64,000 bases of DNA from Ancistrus triradiatus (taxonomy: Eukaryota > Chordata > Actinopteri > Siluriformes > Loricariidae). Of this stretch, positions 35,932-50,000 are shown in pieces. Location: assembly GCA_025084515.1 (NCBI GenBank), contig JAJAGP010001655.1:107338-171337 (forward strand), given 5' to 3'. Under the pieces are notes generated by a model. It was not told the DNA's origin. It saw only the letters and a program-made list of their open reading frames with translations, and made no database searches. The number at the start of each line of letters is the position of its first letter. The first letter of the stretch is position 1. Both the position numbers and the translations under genes were made by a program.

Positions 35932-38335
35932 GCTAAAAACAAAAAGCACAACCTGGCTGTCACACACTAACCTACTTAAGCTTACATCCTCTTACCGATG
36001 GCACTTATCACCAGTGGATTTCCGTCAGCCTTAGGCCATCCCACTGCACTGACTGACCCAAAAGCCCAAACAACGGAGGCCAATCAAAAGTCCTGTGGAT
36101 GGGAAGTTATCATTTTGTAATTCTGTCCATTGTTTTGTGGGTTCATGAGGCCTATCTCACAAAGCAAGATGATATTTCTTATTTCGTTTCACATTCCTGT
36201 GATTGTCCTGTTCTTCAGTTTAAGTTATGGTTTTAAGTTAAGGAGTCCATTTCTACCTGACAGACCGATGTACGATTGGAAGGTTTACTGTAGCACATAA
36301 AATCAACGGGCTTCATTTAACACATCAACATGTAGTAATGATCATGTAGACTAAAGATTCAGGAGGACGTGGGAACCGGATTCTTTCTATAAACACAAGT
36401 GAAGGGCTTCCACTCTGCTGAAACAGAAAATGATTTACTGCTACTCAACTCTTTGTGGCTGTTTTGTAGTTTCAACAAGATCACAGAATTTCACTCGACT
36501 GCAAACGCAAAATGGCCATGGCTGCATGTACATACATTACAGATCTTACACCTTCTATCAAAGAAATGTGGCCAAAAGTGCAGCAGTAGTGACAGAGCAC
36601 ATACATCGCTTACCCCTCACCATGATAGGACACTTCATCATTAAAGATTGATATTACCTTGGAGTACTGAGAGAAATTCGGTCAGTAATGGGTGACCTGT
36701 TTTCTGTTTTAGAAAGCAGTTCAATTGAATTACTACAAATCGTATGGTATTTGTTTTAGGTCCATCCATCCATCATAAACAGGCTATGAAAATATGACTT
36801 TAAAATTAACCAGCTCACACCAAAATCTGAGAGAAATACAGCCTTTAATTGAAGTCCATTTATTCTATGAAAATAAAACATCCTCATCAAAATAGGTGGG
36901 GTTTTTTGACATGGCATTCAGTACTCTCTCTGCAACCTCCCTTTATGAAAATAACACCACTGGCACTTCCCCTGTATGACTTAGATGCAAGTCCAAATCC
37001 AGTGTTGTCCTCAGTCCTCTCTTCTGGACTCTTTTCGGCTCAGCCCAGCCATATTAAAATCTTGATTGAAGCATTTTAATGTTTTGGATCGTTGCTTTTC
37101 TCAGACCATGACCCAATTGCAGCTTGTTGGCAGAGGCAGATTTTCATTTAAAAAATCAGTACGAATTTGGTTATTTTTCATATCCACCTTTTTATGAACA
37201 ACTAAGTTCCAGTCCAGTCAAAGTTCCAGTAGTATCTTACATCTGTGGTTAATTGGCATGGCAGAGGTGTCTTGTTGTAAATTTGTTACCTCAAAATGCC
37301 AACATTGGTCCTTGGAGAAAGCTTTACCCCACTAATAATCTTCAGGAGACAATCCCTCCTCTTCTGTTTTGGTCAGTTCTGTATTTTCCTCTCTGATGAG
37401 CAAGGGACTTTGTCCAGACAATTCAAATAAATACGCAGAATTCTCGATAACTGAAACTGGTTTCACTGTCATTTAGGCATGAAGCTCCAGTCCGTTTTTT
37501 TCTTAGAAAAAATGTACTTCAGTTAAATGTGTGTAAACATATTAATCACAGCTTAGTTATTCAAATCTGCTTCGTGAGACAAGCCTTTGTATCGTGGCAT
37601 GGATGTCAGAACCCAGTCCAAAGGGCCACCAGCATTTTGTTTCTCAAATCAGCCCATCAAGGCCTTGGTCATTAGCTGATGAGGCAATAAGAATGCAAAC
37701 TCAGCCGGTCTCTGGCCCTTCCAGACTGGAGCCTGGATTGCAATAACTGTGGTGGTTCTCCCACCTCACCCCTCATCTTACCACACTGTGAAGTTCTACC
37801 AGATCACTGATGATGAAATAAGGCAGTAATGGAGTGGAACTACACCTTAAACCAGGAGAAAGCTGATAATGTTGACAAGTCATTTGAATAACGATGATTA
37901 TGATGCTCAAATAATACTGTGTTCTTGCTGTTTTGTGTCTGTGGGTTCTTATTGTAGTGAGCTGATCGTGGTGTTTCGTTAAGTCATTTATTTGCTTCAG
38001 ACATGCTTTTGAAGCTTGACCTTTTACCCTTTGTGATGAAGAGATAAATGGCAAAAGAATACATTTTTTGTTTAATATGAAAGTTTTATATGCCTACTCA
38101 CAAAATACAGATATTTATGGTACGTTTCCCATGTAACATATAAAATTGTGTAACATCTGTATGCTATTTTATAGTGTTAAATTAGCTAAGTCAACACCTC
38201 AGCAGAATCCCCTACCTACCTTACCCTCCTGTGATGCCCCCCAACCCAAAAAGCTCTAAAAGTTGTTTGTGTGTCCAACATGGGGAGATCCGACAGACTT
38301 GCATAAAGGAAATAAAGAACTGGTCAAACAAATGT
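35932..38335 (+). other. reln: Reelin 3' UTR (inferred) with poly(A) signal
   Basis: There are no further coding exons, and the sequence is free of recognised transposons. AATAAA at 38,311-38,316 is the best poly(A) signal before the convergent LU gene starts. An earlier candidate lies in the run caaataaatac near 37,427. The UTR end is an inference; only transcript data would fix it. Confidence 0.5.
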
Positions 38336-38480
38336 TATGTGTATGTATTTGTATTTCACACATTTATCAAAATAGCAACTGCTTTCAAAAACACATGAGC
38401 CAACGTTCTTATGGTTTTTCTGGTTAGGTGCTGACACGTCACCCCAGATATTGCCTGTCCTCCAAATTTTGATCCAAATC

Positions 38481-38891
38481 TTAATTTGACCAAAAATGAA
38501 ATAAAGTCACAGATAAGAGTCCAATTGTGAGCAGGTTGTGGTCATAGCTCCAGTGCCGGCTGGAGTTGCAGTAATCATGTTCGCAGCAGGAGTAAATTAA
38601 GGAAACGTTGCTTCCCTGGATGATGTGACTGTCCTTCTTTAAACATTTGTCCTCAGATACACAGCCTTTGCTAAAGACTCCACTGTAAACTCCATAACGC
38701 CCATTTGCAGTGAAACACCGCTGTTCTGGCAGACATTCCGTTAAAACATGCTTGCAGGCTTTGTTGACCGACTGCATCGGACAGTAGTAACAATGTAGGC
38801 TTCTGCAGTGCACACCAGGCAGGATAACCAAACACACACAAAACCCAAAATAAATAAGAGATCTGGTACACCAAACGCTGCCTGACTTCAT
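38481..38891 (-). CDS. LU (Ly6/uPAR) domain protein, Bouncer/SPACA4-like
   Basis: Small secreted or GPI-anchored three-finger protein, 136 aa from the chosen start. The Met codon at 38,891-38,889 (MKSGSVW) is preferred over an in-frame Met seven codons upstream. A good splice acceptor (tatcacaacag|aaATG) lies between them, implying a 5' non-coding exon. Residues of about 1-27 form a hydrophobic signal peptide. The mature part has ten cysteines in LU order, starting CYYC and ending CCEHDYCN. Two N-glycosylation sequons (NVS and NSS) are present. A hydrophobic tail (NLLTIGLLSVTLFHF) suggests a GPI signal. The stretch CLPEQRCF, an RYG motif and the coding region in one exon resemble fish Bouncer and mammalian SPACA4, gamete-surface fertilisation proteins. 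That subfamily call is from memory and is tentative. The gene converges on reln and diverges from smc6. Confidence 0.8.
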   Translation of the reverse strand: MKSGSVWCTRSLIYFGFCVCLVILPGVHCRSLHCYYCPMQSVNKACKHVLTECLPEQRCFTANGRYGVYSGVFSKGCVSEDKCLKKDSHIIQGSNVSLIYSCCEHDYCNSSRHWSYDHNLLTIGLLSVTLFHFWSN

Positions 38892-39420
38892 TTCTGTTGT
38901 GATACAATACAATAAATTAATAACGACAATACTATGTTATGGACAGTTTTCAATTGCTTAAATAAAGACCAGGATCAAATTTGCACCTTGGCTCATAGTA
39001 AGCGACTAGGTGTGCATTAAAAAGGCTCTGCATGGCCTGAAAATGAAATGACCTCTAGAAAAACAGGTGCAGAAGTTTACTGCTCTAATGAGCAATCTGA
39101 TATTCAGATATAAATGCTTGAGAATCGATAGCCTTCAGGTTTCTAAATTTAAAACCTACATATTTAAAGTTGTCAGAATTAGTGGGTTCAAGTTTCAGGT
39201 CTCAAGTGAATGAAAATCTAAACGTTATCCAACTGCATCAAAGAAATCTTTGGAAACACAAACCACCTGTGCGTCAGTATTCAGGGACCGTCTAAAAGTG
39301 CATGGGGCTGAAACAGTGAAAACTTTATAAGACCGCTTGAAGATGGAGTATTTACTCTTTATTTCAGCAAACACTTACATTGTTATTCTTACATCCAAAT
39401 AAGAAAAATATTAAACTTGC

Positions 39421-39453
39421 CACTTTGCATTTTAATCGGGGGGGGGGGGGGGT
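39421..39453. repeat. Homopolymer G run
   Basis: About a dozen G residues near 39,439-39,451, upstream of the smc6 promoter region. Likely length-variable and prone to sequencing error. Confidence 0.7.
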
Positions 39454-39639
39454 ATAACAGAGCGAAAGGAATAATAAAGTATGTAGAGAAACTACAGTCT
39501 GTAAGTGCATAATTATAAGGGCTTCTATATAGACAGTGGAGCTGATAAAATGGACAGTGAGTGTAAAAAAAAAGGATCTTATGGCTGTAAATCCATCTTA
39601 AAATCCAACCATGTAGCCGAGCTACATTAGGAGGCGCTT

Positions 39640-39741
39640 AGCATGCAACGCGCCAAAACCTCGCAGGAGAGGAGGAGGAGGAGGAGGAGGAAGCCCGGAT
39701 AGGACAGCGGTGAGAAACGCGGGGTTAAGCAAGGACTGGAG
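39640..39741 (+). promoter_or_regulatory. smc6: smc6 5' non-coding exon and promoter region (inferred)
   Basis: A locally GC-rich stretch with a (GGA)n run at about 39,670-39,690 sits in an AT-rich neighbourhood and ends in a good donor (GGACTGGAG|gtatga). The smc6 ATG lies two bases after an acceptor at 41,062, so at least one upstream non-coding exon is required and this is the best candidate. No TATA box is apparent. The LU gene starts about 0.8 kb away on the other strand, so a shared promoter region is possible. Confidence 0.45.
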
Positions 39742-40514
39742 GTATGATGAAGTGCTCTTTTGTTATTTAACTGTATGGAAACTCGGTACAGCCACCAAAC
39801 TGCAGTTGTATTTCCTATACAGCGCTGTTACTGTGATAACAGAGCCCGCTAGCTAACGCGTGTCAGTGTTGTTAGGGTTAGCGTGTGCTAGGCTAACATA
39901 CGCAAATGTACACAAATAGTACAGTTATTTATATATTCACTTCGGCTGACCTGTACAATAACCTGATGGTGTACGTTGAGGTCTTTTAGCTTGCTGTGTC
40001 ACGGTTTGCCCCGACTTTGCTTTGTTGCATTAAATCATGTTTCCACAAGTACAAATATAACCATTACTAGTATCACTAATACTTTACTCTTTAATAACCA
40101 GGGTCATAACTGGGGTAGTACGGGCGGGGGCTTCGCTGACCTGAGGGCGTTTAGGTTTAGTCGAAATAATATTTCTAACCTCTTGAGACCTCGCGTCCCC
40201 ACATGAGGACATGACGTTTTGGGTTTGCTACACGTCATAGTTCATTCTGCTTAAGTCAGTCCTCATTTGTAGATACTCTTGAGCATTTCACAAAAAAACA
40301 CCTCCTGTTCAAAGACGGTGTTCAGTTTTTATAGGTAAAAAAATCAGAGCTCCGAGGAGGGTAATGAGGTCTCAAGAGTTTACAGAAAGAAGTGCTGTTT
40401 GCAAGAAGCTAAGTTAAACAAAACTAAACGGGACTGGTTTGATGGGAGTTGCTGACAAAAACAGAACATGTGCACCATCCCTGGTGGTTATATAACCAGT
40501 TTGTATAACCAGAT

Positions 40515-40935
40515 ACATGCACAGATTAATCATAACATTAAAACCATATCCCTAATATGCTGTAGGTCCCCTTCATCCAGTCATGGACTCCACAAGACCT
40601 TTGGTGGTGCCCTGTGGTGTCGGGCCCTGAGCACATCCATTAGCACCAGATTCTTTAATCTGTGTCATTTATGAGTTGGGACCTTCACGGATTGGACTTG
40701 TTTGTCCAGTACATCCCAAGGCAAAAGAGATCTGGGGTATTTGGAGGCCAGGGCAACACTTAACTCTCTGTTCCTCAAAACATTCCTGAATAATGCTTGC
40801 AGTGTGGCTTCTGCAGAGAGGAAACACTCTTACCGTGATGGGGTGCACTTGGTCTGTAACAGTGTTTGGGTAGGTGGTAGGTGTAAAGTAACGCCCACAT
40901 GAATGCTTGGACCCAAGGTTTCCCGGTTGAGCCTT
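40515..40935 (-). mobile_element. Degenerate DNA-transposon-type repeat in smc6 5' intron
   Basis: Contains phrases common to a dispersed fish repeat family (ggactccacaagacct, ggacttgtttgtccag, ggaatttggaggcca-like). I recognise this as a dispersed repeat but cannot name the family with confidence; a Tc1/mariner-related origin is possible. No intact reading frame remains. It lies between the non-coding exon and the first coding exon of smc6. Confidence 0.55.
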
Positions 40936-41062
40936 ACCCAGAGTGTCACACACTGTCTTATTCAGTTCTCCTGGCAGTGGGGTTGATGTTAGAGCTTACT
41001 GATGTATAATACTTTTGATAAATTAAATCGATATGTGAAGTCTGTATTTGTGTTTTGTACAG

Positions 41063-44000
41063 ATGTCTAAAAGGAAGAAAACCCAAGGGGCGGAAGTCCC
41101 TCAGAAAAGAGTTAGATCGTCTCGGAAAGAAGATGAGATCTCTTCCAGCGAAGAGAGCAGTGCCGTTCAGACCAGCTTTGTACATGTATGCTTTATATGC
41201 TGTTAAATGTTGGATGGTTTTTAAAGTGCAGACAGGTCAGCACTTTGTTTAATGAAGCTCTCTAGTAATGGAAGATACAAACCGTTTTGCTGACACATCC
41301 AGAGTAACAGGGGAACAGATAATGGTGAACGTGTTTCTATTTAGCAAATCATATAATCAGCATAACAGTTGGAGTGAAAGGCTAAATCTGTGAATGTGTC
41401 AATGTCAGAATGGATGACTGTTTGGTATGTTCTTCCATTTGCTAAATGATGTTTTTTTTGTAGATTGTGTTTAATTAAGTCAATAAGAACCATTATTTCT
41501 TTCTGCCATTATTATTATTATTGAACAGTAAACATACATGTTTAAAGATCATTCCTTTTGTCATCCGCCTTGTTTTTTTCCACAGGGTACAGGGGAAGTT
41601 GGCATTATAGAGAGCATCTACCTGAAGAACTTCATGTGCCATTCTCTGCTTGGTCCCTTTACGTTTGGGCCGAACGTCAACTTTGTTGTTGGAAACAATG
41701 GAAGTATGTTCTCTCCTCCTCCTTTTGCACCCTATAGAGGGTTTTCAGGATATTTGAAATCGTTTTATGATGCTGTAATTTGATTTCATTTAACCATCCT
41801 GTAAGCATGTGTGCTTGGTTTTATTAGGTGGTAAGAGTGCCATACTGACAGCATTGATCGTGGGCCTGGGGGGCAAAGCTCAGACCACCAACAGAGGCTC
41901 TTCACTCAAAGGATTCGTTAAGGAAGGTGAAAGGTATCCCTGATCTTATTCTGCCTCCCTCTCTTTGTTCACAGATTTCCACGTTTCTTCGTATAACCTC
42001 TCACCTTTCATTCCTCATATTCGTTTTATTAGCTCAGCAGAAATCTCCATCACTCTGAGGAACAGAGGTCAGGACGCCTATAAGTCAGACATATTTGGAC
42101 AGGCCATTACTATCGATCTACGGATCTCCAGTGAGGGTCTGCGGACGTACAAACTGAAAAACAAAGGAGGTAGCTCTCAAACGCTCCTGAGTGCGAAGTT
42201 TTATCCCACGGGTGGAATTTGGATAAAATGCCTAAATATCTCTTCTCGTAGGCCAACTTGTGCCGTTCAAAAAGGAGGAACTGGTAGCTATTCTTGATCA
42301 CTTCAACATTCAGGTACCAGTTTCTGATTCTGTGAATCTAAATATGGCCCTGCAGGCTGTTATTGTAAAGGCCGGCCTTTTATTAATCTCACTATGATCA
42401 TCTCCTTTTTCTCGTCCAGGTGGACAATCCTGTTTCTGTTTTGACGCAGGAAATGAGCAAACACTTCCTGCACTCGAAAGGAGAGGGAGACAAGTACAAA
42501 GTGAGTGTCTGCAATGGATCTGTTTGTTACAAGAAACCGGCTCTTATCCAGAGCTCTTATCCAGTCAGTCACATTATCTCAAGCTCTGCTTAAGCTGTAA
42601 TCGAGTTCAGGTATTCTGCCTGTGTTTGGAATTTGAACAGTAATCATGTTTGGTTTGTGTTCTTTTCACATGTTCTGTTGTAGTTCTTTATGAAAGCTAC
42701 TCAGCTGGAACAGATGAAGGAGGATTACAGCTACATCATGGAAACAAAGGCTTTAACCCAGAATACTGTCAGGAAACATGAGGAGGCAAGTGCGTGTGAG
42801 AGAGAAATGATGCGCCGATACTTTTAACCTGCGTAGTGGAAGAGAGGAAGTCATAGGAAATAAAATATGATTAAAGCATCTTTAAAAAGTTTCTGATCCT
42901 CCAACCAGTGTGGAAGAGCCCCAGTAAGGGAAAGGTAGCTGAGGTAAATGTCATTGTTGTACATGATACCCTTTCGATTTAGGTTTTCTGTTGTGTTACA
43001 GATTATACTCCAGACGGCTTAGGCTGCTGAACCAAGTAGTTCTAGCCAATTTAATTACTTAATGTCTATGTAGAGCATCCTTGCTGTTAAAAGTGAAAAG
43101 CCAACAGTTATACGCTCCCCATTCTGTTATCTTTAATTTCATTAACAGTACATGTCAGTGCTTTTTCTAAGGTCAGTAATGATCTCTCGGGTTTTCCTAC
43201 ATTAAGCAGCATTTCCATCGCAAACTTCATAGCTTTGAGAATGTGATACTTCAACAAACATACCGTGCAAAAGTACGTACGTTGTAAGATTCGGTTTTTG
43301 TTTTTTTTTTCCTCCAGACAAACTGCCTTTGTGTGTCAGAAAAAAGCAGAAATGTTGGTGTAACAGAAAATTACACAGCAGCTTCCACAACTAAATATTT
43401 TAAATATTGGGTGTGTTCTGCTGTTAGCTCTATTAAAGCCTTCATGCTCTGTATGAGACACAGTTTCAGTTTTTCAAAGAAATCTGCAAGGATGTTCCCA
43501 TTTTACATATAACATTTAGCTATTAATTTAGTTCTTGGAAGGTTATTACAGCATTCAGTGATATTAAAGTCTGGGCAAAAAAAGTATATAGTCAGCCACT
43601 GATTGTGCAAGTTCTCCTACTTAGAAACATGATCGAGGTCTGTAGTGTTCATCATAGGTACACTTCCACTATGAGAGACAAAATGAGGGGGAAAAAACCC
43701 CAGGAATACCATTGTAGGATTTTTATAGAATTTAATTGTAAATCATGGTGGAAAATAAGTATTTGGCCACCCACAAACAAGCAAGATTTGTGGCTCTCAC
43801 AGACCTGTAACTTCTTCTTTAAGAAGCTCTTCTGTCCTCCACTTGTTACGTGTATTAATGGCACCTGTTTGACCTCATTACCTGTATAAAAGACACCTGT
43901 CCACAGCCTCAAACAGTCAGACTCCAAACTCAACCATGGCCAAGACCAAAGAGCCGTCGAAGGCCACTAGGAACGAAATTGTAAACCGGCAGCAGGCTGG

Positions 44001-47000
44001 GAAGAGTGAATTTACAATAAGCAAGCAGGTTGGTGTGAATAAATCAACTGTGGGAGCAATTGTAAGAAAATGGAAGACATACAAGACTATTGGTAATCTC
44101 CCTCAATCTGGGGCTCCACGCAAGATCTCATCCCGTGGGGTCAAAATGATCATGAGAATGGTGAGCAGAAATCCCAGAACTGCACGGAGGGTCCTGAGGA
44201 ATGACCTGCAGAGAGCTGGGACCACAGTAACAAAGGCTACCATAAGTAACACACTACTATGAGAGGGACTCAGATCCTGCAGTGCCAGGCGTGCCCCCCT
44301 GCTTAAGCCAGTACATGTCCTGGCCTGTCTGAAGTTTGCCAGAGAGCATATGGATGATCCAGAAGAGGATTGGGAGAATATCATGTGAAAATAGAACTTT
44401 TTGGTAAAAACTCAACTCGTCGTGTTTGGGGGAAGAAGTTGCATCCCAGGAACACCATACCTACTGTGAAGCATGGGGGTGGAAACATTATGCTTTGGGG
44501 CTGTTTTTCTGCAGAGGGGACAGGACGACTGATCCGTGTTAAGGGAAGAATGAACGGGACCATGTATCGTGAGATTTTAAGCCAAAACCTACTTCCATCA
44601 GTGAGAGCATTGAAGATGGAACGTGGCTGGGTCTTCCAGCATGACAATGATCCCAAACACACCGCTCGGGCAACGAAGGAGTGGCTCCGTAAAAAGCATT
44701 TCAAGGTCCTGGAGTGGCCTAGCCAGTCTCCAGACCTCAGCCCCATAGACCATTTGTGGAGGGAGTTGAAAGTCCATGTTGCCCCAAAACATCACTGCTC
44801 TAGAGGAGATCTGCATGGTGGAATGGGCCGTAATACCAGCTACAGTGTGTGCCAACCTGGTGAAGACTTACAGGAAACGTTTGAACTCTGTCATTGGCAG
44901 CAAAGGTTCTGTTACAAAGTGTCGAGTTGAACTGTTGTTATTGACCAAATACTTATTTTCTACCATGATTTACAATTCAATTCTTTAAAAATCCAACCAC
45001 AAGTAGGAGAACTTGCAAACTTGCACTGTATGAATCCTGGCATAATGATGGAATCGCTAAATGTAGAGGATGATCATTCAGTGTGTTTACAAATCACAGA
45101 TGTCATGTCAATGTCTTTTGTTCAGTCAACCAATTTAAAAACTAAAAATGAGGGTCAAGCAGTGGAAAAATTATGGAATCACTTTGTAATTTGCATTTCT
45201 AAAAAAACACCACAATTCTAAAAAAGGAAATCAGTCAGTGGGTAAATGGGAGTGTTTAAAGACTTTAATGACTTGTGCAATTGAATGTTTGGACTCGGTG
45301 GTGTAAGGGCTTTACCTTCCCGGACTCTGAGACCGTTGCTGCAAGAGTAACTATAGTAATAGATTAAATGCACAGAATCTAAATAGAATAAAAGTAGAAG
45401 ATTTAATTTAAATAATCATAAATAGGAAACATAAGAGTCTCTGGGTGTTATTTAGTCCAGCATATACTTGTGTAACACCTTGACCATGTACCATGTTCCT
45501 GTTTACCTAAGCACAAGTGACCTCTTATTTAAAGTTGTATCTCCTACCATGTTATTTTTGTCATTGTTACTTCTTCCATTTTTATTTCTCTCTTCCTTTC
45601 CTACCTCACTGTTCAGATTTTACAAGAAATGCAGAGGAAGTATCAACAGACAGAGGACCGTTATAAGAGCCTGGCCTCGCTCGATGAGATGCAGGAGAAA
45701 CTCGACACGTTAAAAAATCAGATGGCCTGGGCACTGGTGAGGGGAAAAGACCAGCTTTATTCTGAGGAATTAAAAAAGCAGGGGAAAAACAAATGCAATG
45801 CAAAACAAATGTTAATTAGGTAAAGCAAAATATAAATGCATTGTAAGTTATATGTAAACTTCAGATAAAATCCAAATGGGAGGTTCCATTTACTCCTGCT
45901 TCTTTCAGATTTGACTCTTAATGCGTACAGTTCTTTTTGAATCGTGTTTATATTGGTTAATCGTTTCTAGTTAAATGTGAGGTGGTGTTGTTTGTTTTGT
46001 TTTTTGTATTTATTTATTTTTTTTTCTCCTCCTGTGCTTTAGGTGGCTGAAATGGAGCTGGAAGTTAAGAAAATGAGGGAGACTATCACCGGGGAGGAGA
46101 AATCCACCTCTAAGTACGACCAAAAGGTGGAAGAGTGGAAGGTGATTTTTAGAGTCCTGTTTCCGCTCAGGGATTTTTTTTGTTTATAATTACTTTTGCG
46201 CTAACTGAGTGATTCATACTTACACGTACAATATGACATGAGACCTTCAAATGAGGTCAGACTGTAGTAGGACCTTAGACTAGTGAGATGGTGAGGGGTG
46301 TACCAGAATGTTCCCTCGGAGCCAGATTAGTAGTTCATTTAATTAAAAAGTCATCCAATGTAAAATTGGATTAAGGATCAAGTGCAAAATGCTTGGAGGT
46401 TGAACTGTACATGTTTACTGATTTTCTCTAAAATATTAGGCTACATATTGTTTTATTTTATATATTGTGAATTGTTAAAATGTTTCCCATCTTAATTTAT
46501 TTAGCTTCTGTTTATTTAAACTATTGTTCATTAGGTAATTTAGTTAAACTGATTATCTAAAGGGTTACGTTTTGGTCTTTACAAGGTTTCTTTCTTGTAA
46601 TGTTTAGGGATTTTCCTCAGTTTGGGACTGGCCTTAGATAACAGACGATCAGACGATTATAAAGCTGCTTTGAGATGATGCTCCGTTGTAAAATCAGTGG
46701 AGAAATCAATCTGACTTTGACTCCCGGCTCTGTCTGGTGTTTACAGCTGCAGCGTCCAGAGTTAAAAGACAGATTTTTATTTTATATTACATATATCATC
46801 AGTAAGAGCTCAGTTGTTAAAGTGATTGGATCAAGGTAAAACGGCAGGTACCTGTACATTCAGTCAGTCAAGATCCATCATAATTATAAAGCTGGCAGTG
46901 ACAGAATTAACAAAAATGCACCAATAATAATAATAATAATTATAATAATAGCTAATGCAGTTCAATCTCAAAATGCATCAGCCCTAATGCGTGATTATTT

Positions 47001-50000
47001 TGTCTAGTCTAATATGAATATACAGTTATAAAAATATTACTTTTTTTTTATCCATGCTCTTCGTACCTATCAAAAACAAGTTGTTCCTGTCCCTGTTTAA
47101 ACCCCATAGAGCTGATCTGATATTCAAACTGTATTTTAAACGATGCTGAACTGAGACTCCAAATGATCCAAAATAAGTGTTTTCAGGGGTGTATGAGATC
47201 CTGAACAAAAAGACAACACAAATAAATGACCTGATTATAGGATCAGAGGTTTCAAATTGTGTACAGGTTCTTCTAAATGCTGTTTTCGAGCTGATATTTT
47301 TGTTTTTGTGCAGGAAAAAGTAGCTGAAGCTGAGCAGAAGTATAAAGAGTTTCACGATCAGTTGGAGAGCATTACTGAGCATGTGCAGAAGCTGCAGCCC
47401 GAGTGCAGTCAGCTTAAAAACCAAGTACAGGAACGGAACCGAGCCTTCAAAACGGCAGAGGTAGAAAAAATGCACACACAACCACAAGGGTGAGGGGTGT
47501 TTTCCATCTGTGCCTGGTGTATTCTGGGATAGGATGGTCTCGGGTTTAATGATATACTTATCACATTATCGTATTGTTTGTTCACATACCATCCCTTTTA
47601 TGCTTTATCAGGTTCTGGCTAAAATCATTATGATAATAGTGTAAAAAATGGCAAATTAAAAATATTATTCATCGATTTAAAACCTGAACTCTCAATGAAA
47701 ACGCTGTTTCCTAGGCTGGATTTCACAGGAAAAAGACTCATTTAAGAGACTTGGAGAGGGACAAAGAGCAGCTGACCAAGCGCATCAGTGACCTGAAGCA
47801 CAGGTATTACACGCATTATAATCGAATGTTAAACAGCACGTGTATCTGATGGTGCGGTGTCCTCCTCCTCCTATTCAGTATCACTCAGACCAACGCCGCT
47901 GCCAGTCAGAGCCGTACAGAGCAGATCAGCAGCATCCAGGCCGAGCTGGAGTCTCTGAGCTTCCAGGACTCAACCCTGGCACAGCAGATCGACCAGTTTC
48001 AGCAGGCATGTGCCAGTGCCAAGGAAAAGGTCATTAAGATGAGGTTAGTGAATTATTTTGTGGTTCTAAAGGTCGTATAGGTTAAGGTTGGCGCTCATAT
48101 AAAATTTGTGCAGGTCATCGTGTTAGAAGATTATGGAGAAAAACGCCCTCTGGTGGACATAGGAAATAACTTTTAAAAATAAAAAACATGTTAAGTTGTG
48201 TTTACTTCAGTCGTATAGCGACTCGTTTATAACTTTTGACATGGTGAAACTAAATTATTACGCTCTCACTCTCTAGTTCCCATTGATTAACTCTCAAAGC
48301 TTAGCGCTCGGGTTCGGTTTCAGGCCTCTTAAACGCTTCGCTTATGTGATGTTAGACATCCACACTGTAATCTGAGTACATTATGAGAAGATGCTTTTCC
48401 GGTTCATCATAACTGGCAGTAATTCATTTCCGTAACTGGTAGGCGAGACGAGCAGGATTTGCAGCGTGCAGTCGAGTCTAAGCGGCGTGATCTGTCGGCC
48501 CTAGAGAGCAGCAGGAACGGGGGGCTCCAGAGATTCGGGGAGCACATGACCGCGTTCTTAACCGCCGTAGATGAGGCTCACCAACGAGGACAGTTCAGGA
48601 GGAAACCGGTCGGGCCGCTCGGTGAGTCGTGCTAACTTCTGTAGAGGTACAGATATGGAGCATAAATATTCAGCCTTAATGATCTGAAGTGATTTGTACA
48701 CCCTGCTACCTACACATGTATCTTTTTGGTATCAGTTCATGTCCTGGTTTGGGAATATCTACAGGAAGGCTGCAATTAATTCTGACTGTAAACTAGGTTT
48801 TTGTTTTGATTTTTGTAATAACTGATCTTTTTCGTTTGTAGGTTATTGTATCCGGTTGAACGATATGGAGCTGGCCCTGGCTGTGGAAAGCTGTCTGAAG
48901 TCTCTGATGGTGTCTTTTTGCTGTGATAATTACCGGGATGAGCGGGTATTACAGGCGCTCATGATCCGAACCTTTCCCAACGGTCACAGACCTCAGATTA
49001 TCGTTAGTGAATTCACCGACATGATTTATGACATCAGCAGCAAGTAAGCAAACAAAGGATTATGGGGAACTCGCACATTTTAAGGCTGAAAATGTTTAGA
49101 GTTCTCTGATTTATTTCTGGATTTAAACTCTGTGTCAGCAAAAAAAAGAAAGCTTAAGGATCTATTATTATAATAATAATAATAATAATATTAATGTTTA
49201 TATAGTATGTTTAATTATTATCCCAATAACTGCAGAGTGTGCTTTACGTGTAAAATGTCAACGATTATAACGAAGCACATTTAATAAAAATGTTTCACTC
49301 AGTTATTTACTGTAATCTAGAGAGGAATGTGTAATTAATCAAGTGAATATGATCAGAACACCCAGCTCTAGACGGTCTTTTGAGTTGGTAGGTTCTCTTC
49401 ATGTACACATTTGTGCAGAAGCACTGGAACAGTGAGTTTCTCGTGCGTTTGTTAAATAATTATGTCAGAGTGCTGAGCTAAACGCTCCCTTGATTATTGA
49501 TCGGTAATCTCTTTTCTCATTAGAGCTGCCAGTCATCCTGAATACCCCACCGTTCTGGAGGCTCTCGAAATTGATAATCCAGTTGTGGCGAACTGTCTGA
49601 TTGACATGAGAGGCATCGAGACGATTCTGCTAATTAAGGTGAGTAAAAATCAGATTATTGATCTGTTAAGGGTTCAAATGTGTAACGCTGTTCAGACGAA
49701 ACCTGTCCTGTTTCGCTCTTAGAATAACAAAGATGCACGGCGAGTGATGCAGGGCGGGGTCCCGCCTCGAAACTGCAGGGAGGCGTTCACGCGTGAAGGG
49801 GACCAGGTCTTCAGTAACCGCTATTACTCCTCAGAACAGCAGAGGGCGCGCTACCTCAGCTGCAACGTGGAGCAGGAGATCAGGTTTGGGTTTAAGTCTG
49901 GGGACAGTAATGAGGACTTGCTGCTGTTCTTCAGGAGTATATCAGTTAGATCAGATGCTGCAAAATGAAATTATGATGCTACCACCACCATGTTTCACTG

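Noticed and set aside
36399..37079. Open frames of about 75 aa in the region after the reelin stop
   Set aside because: Several overlapping frames, no domain and no splice signals; they fit a 3' UTR better.
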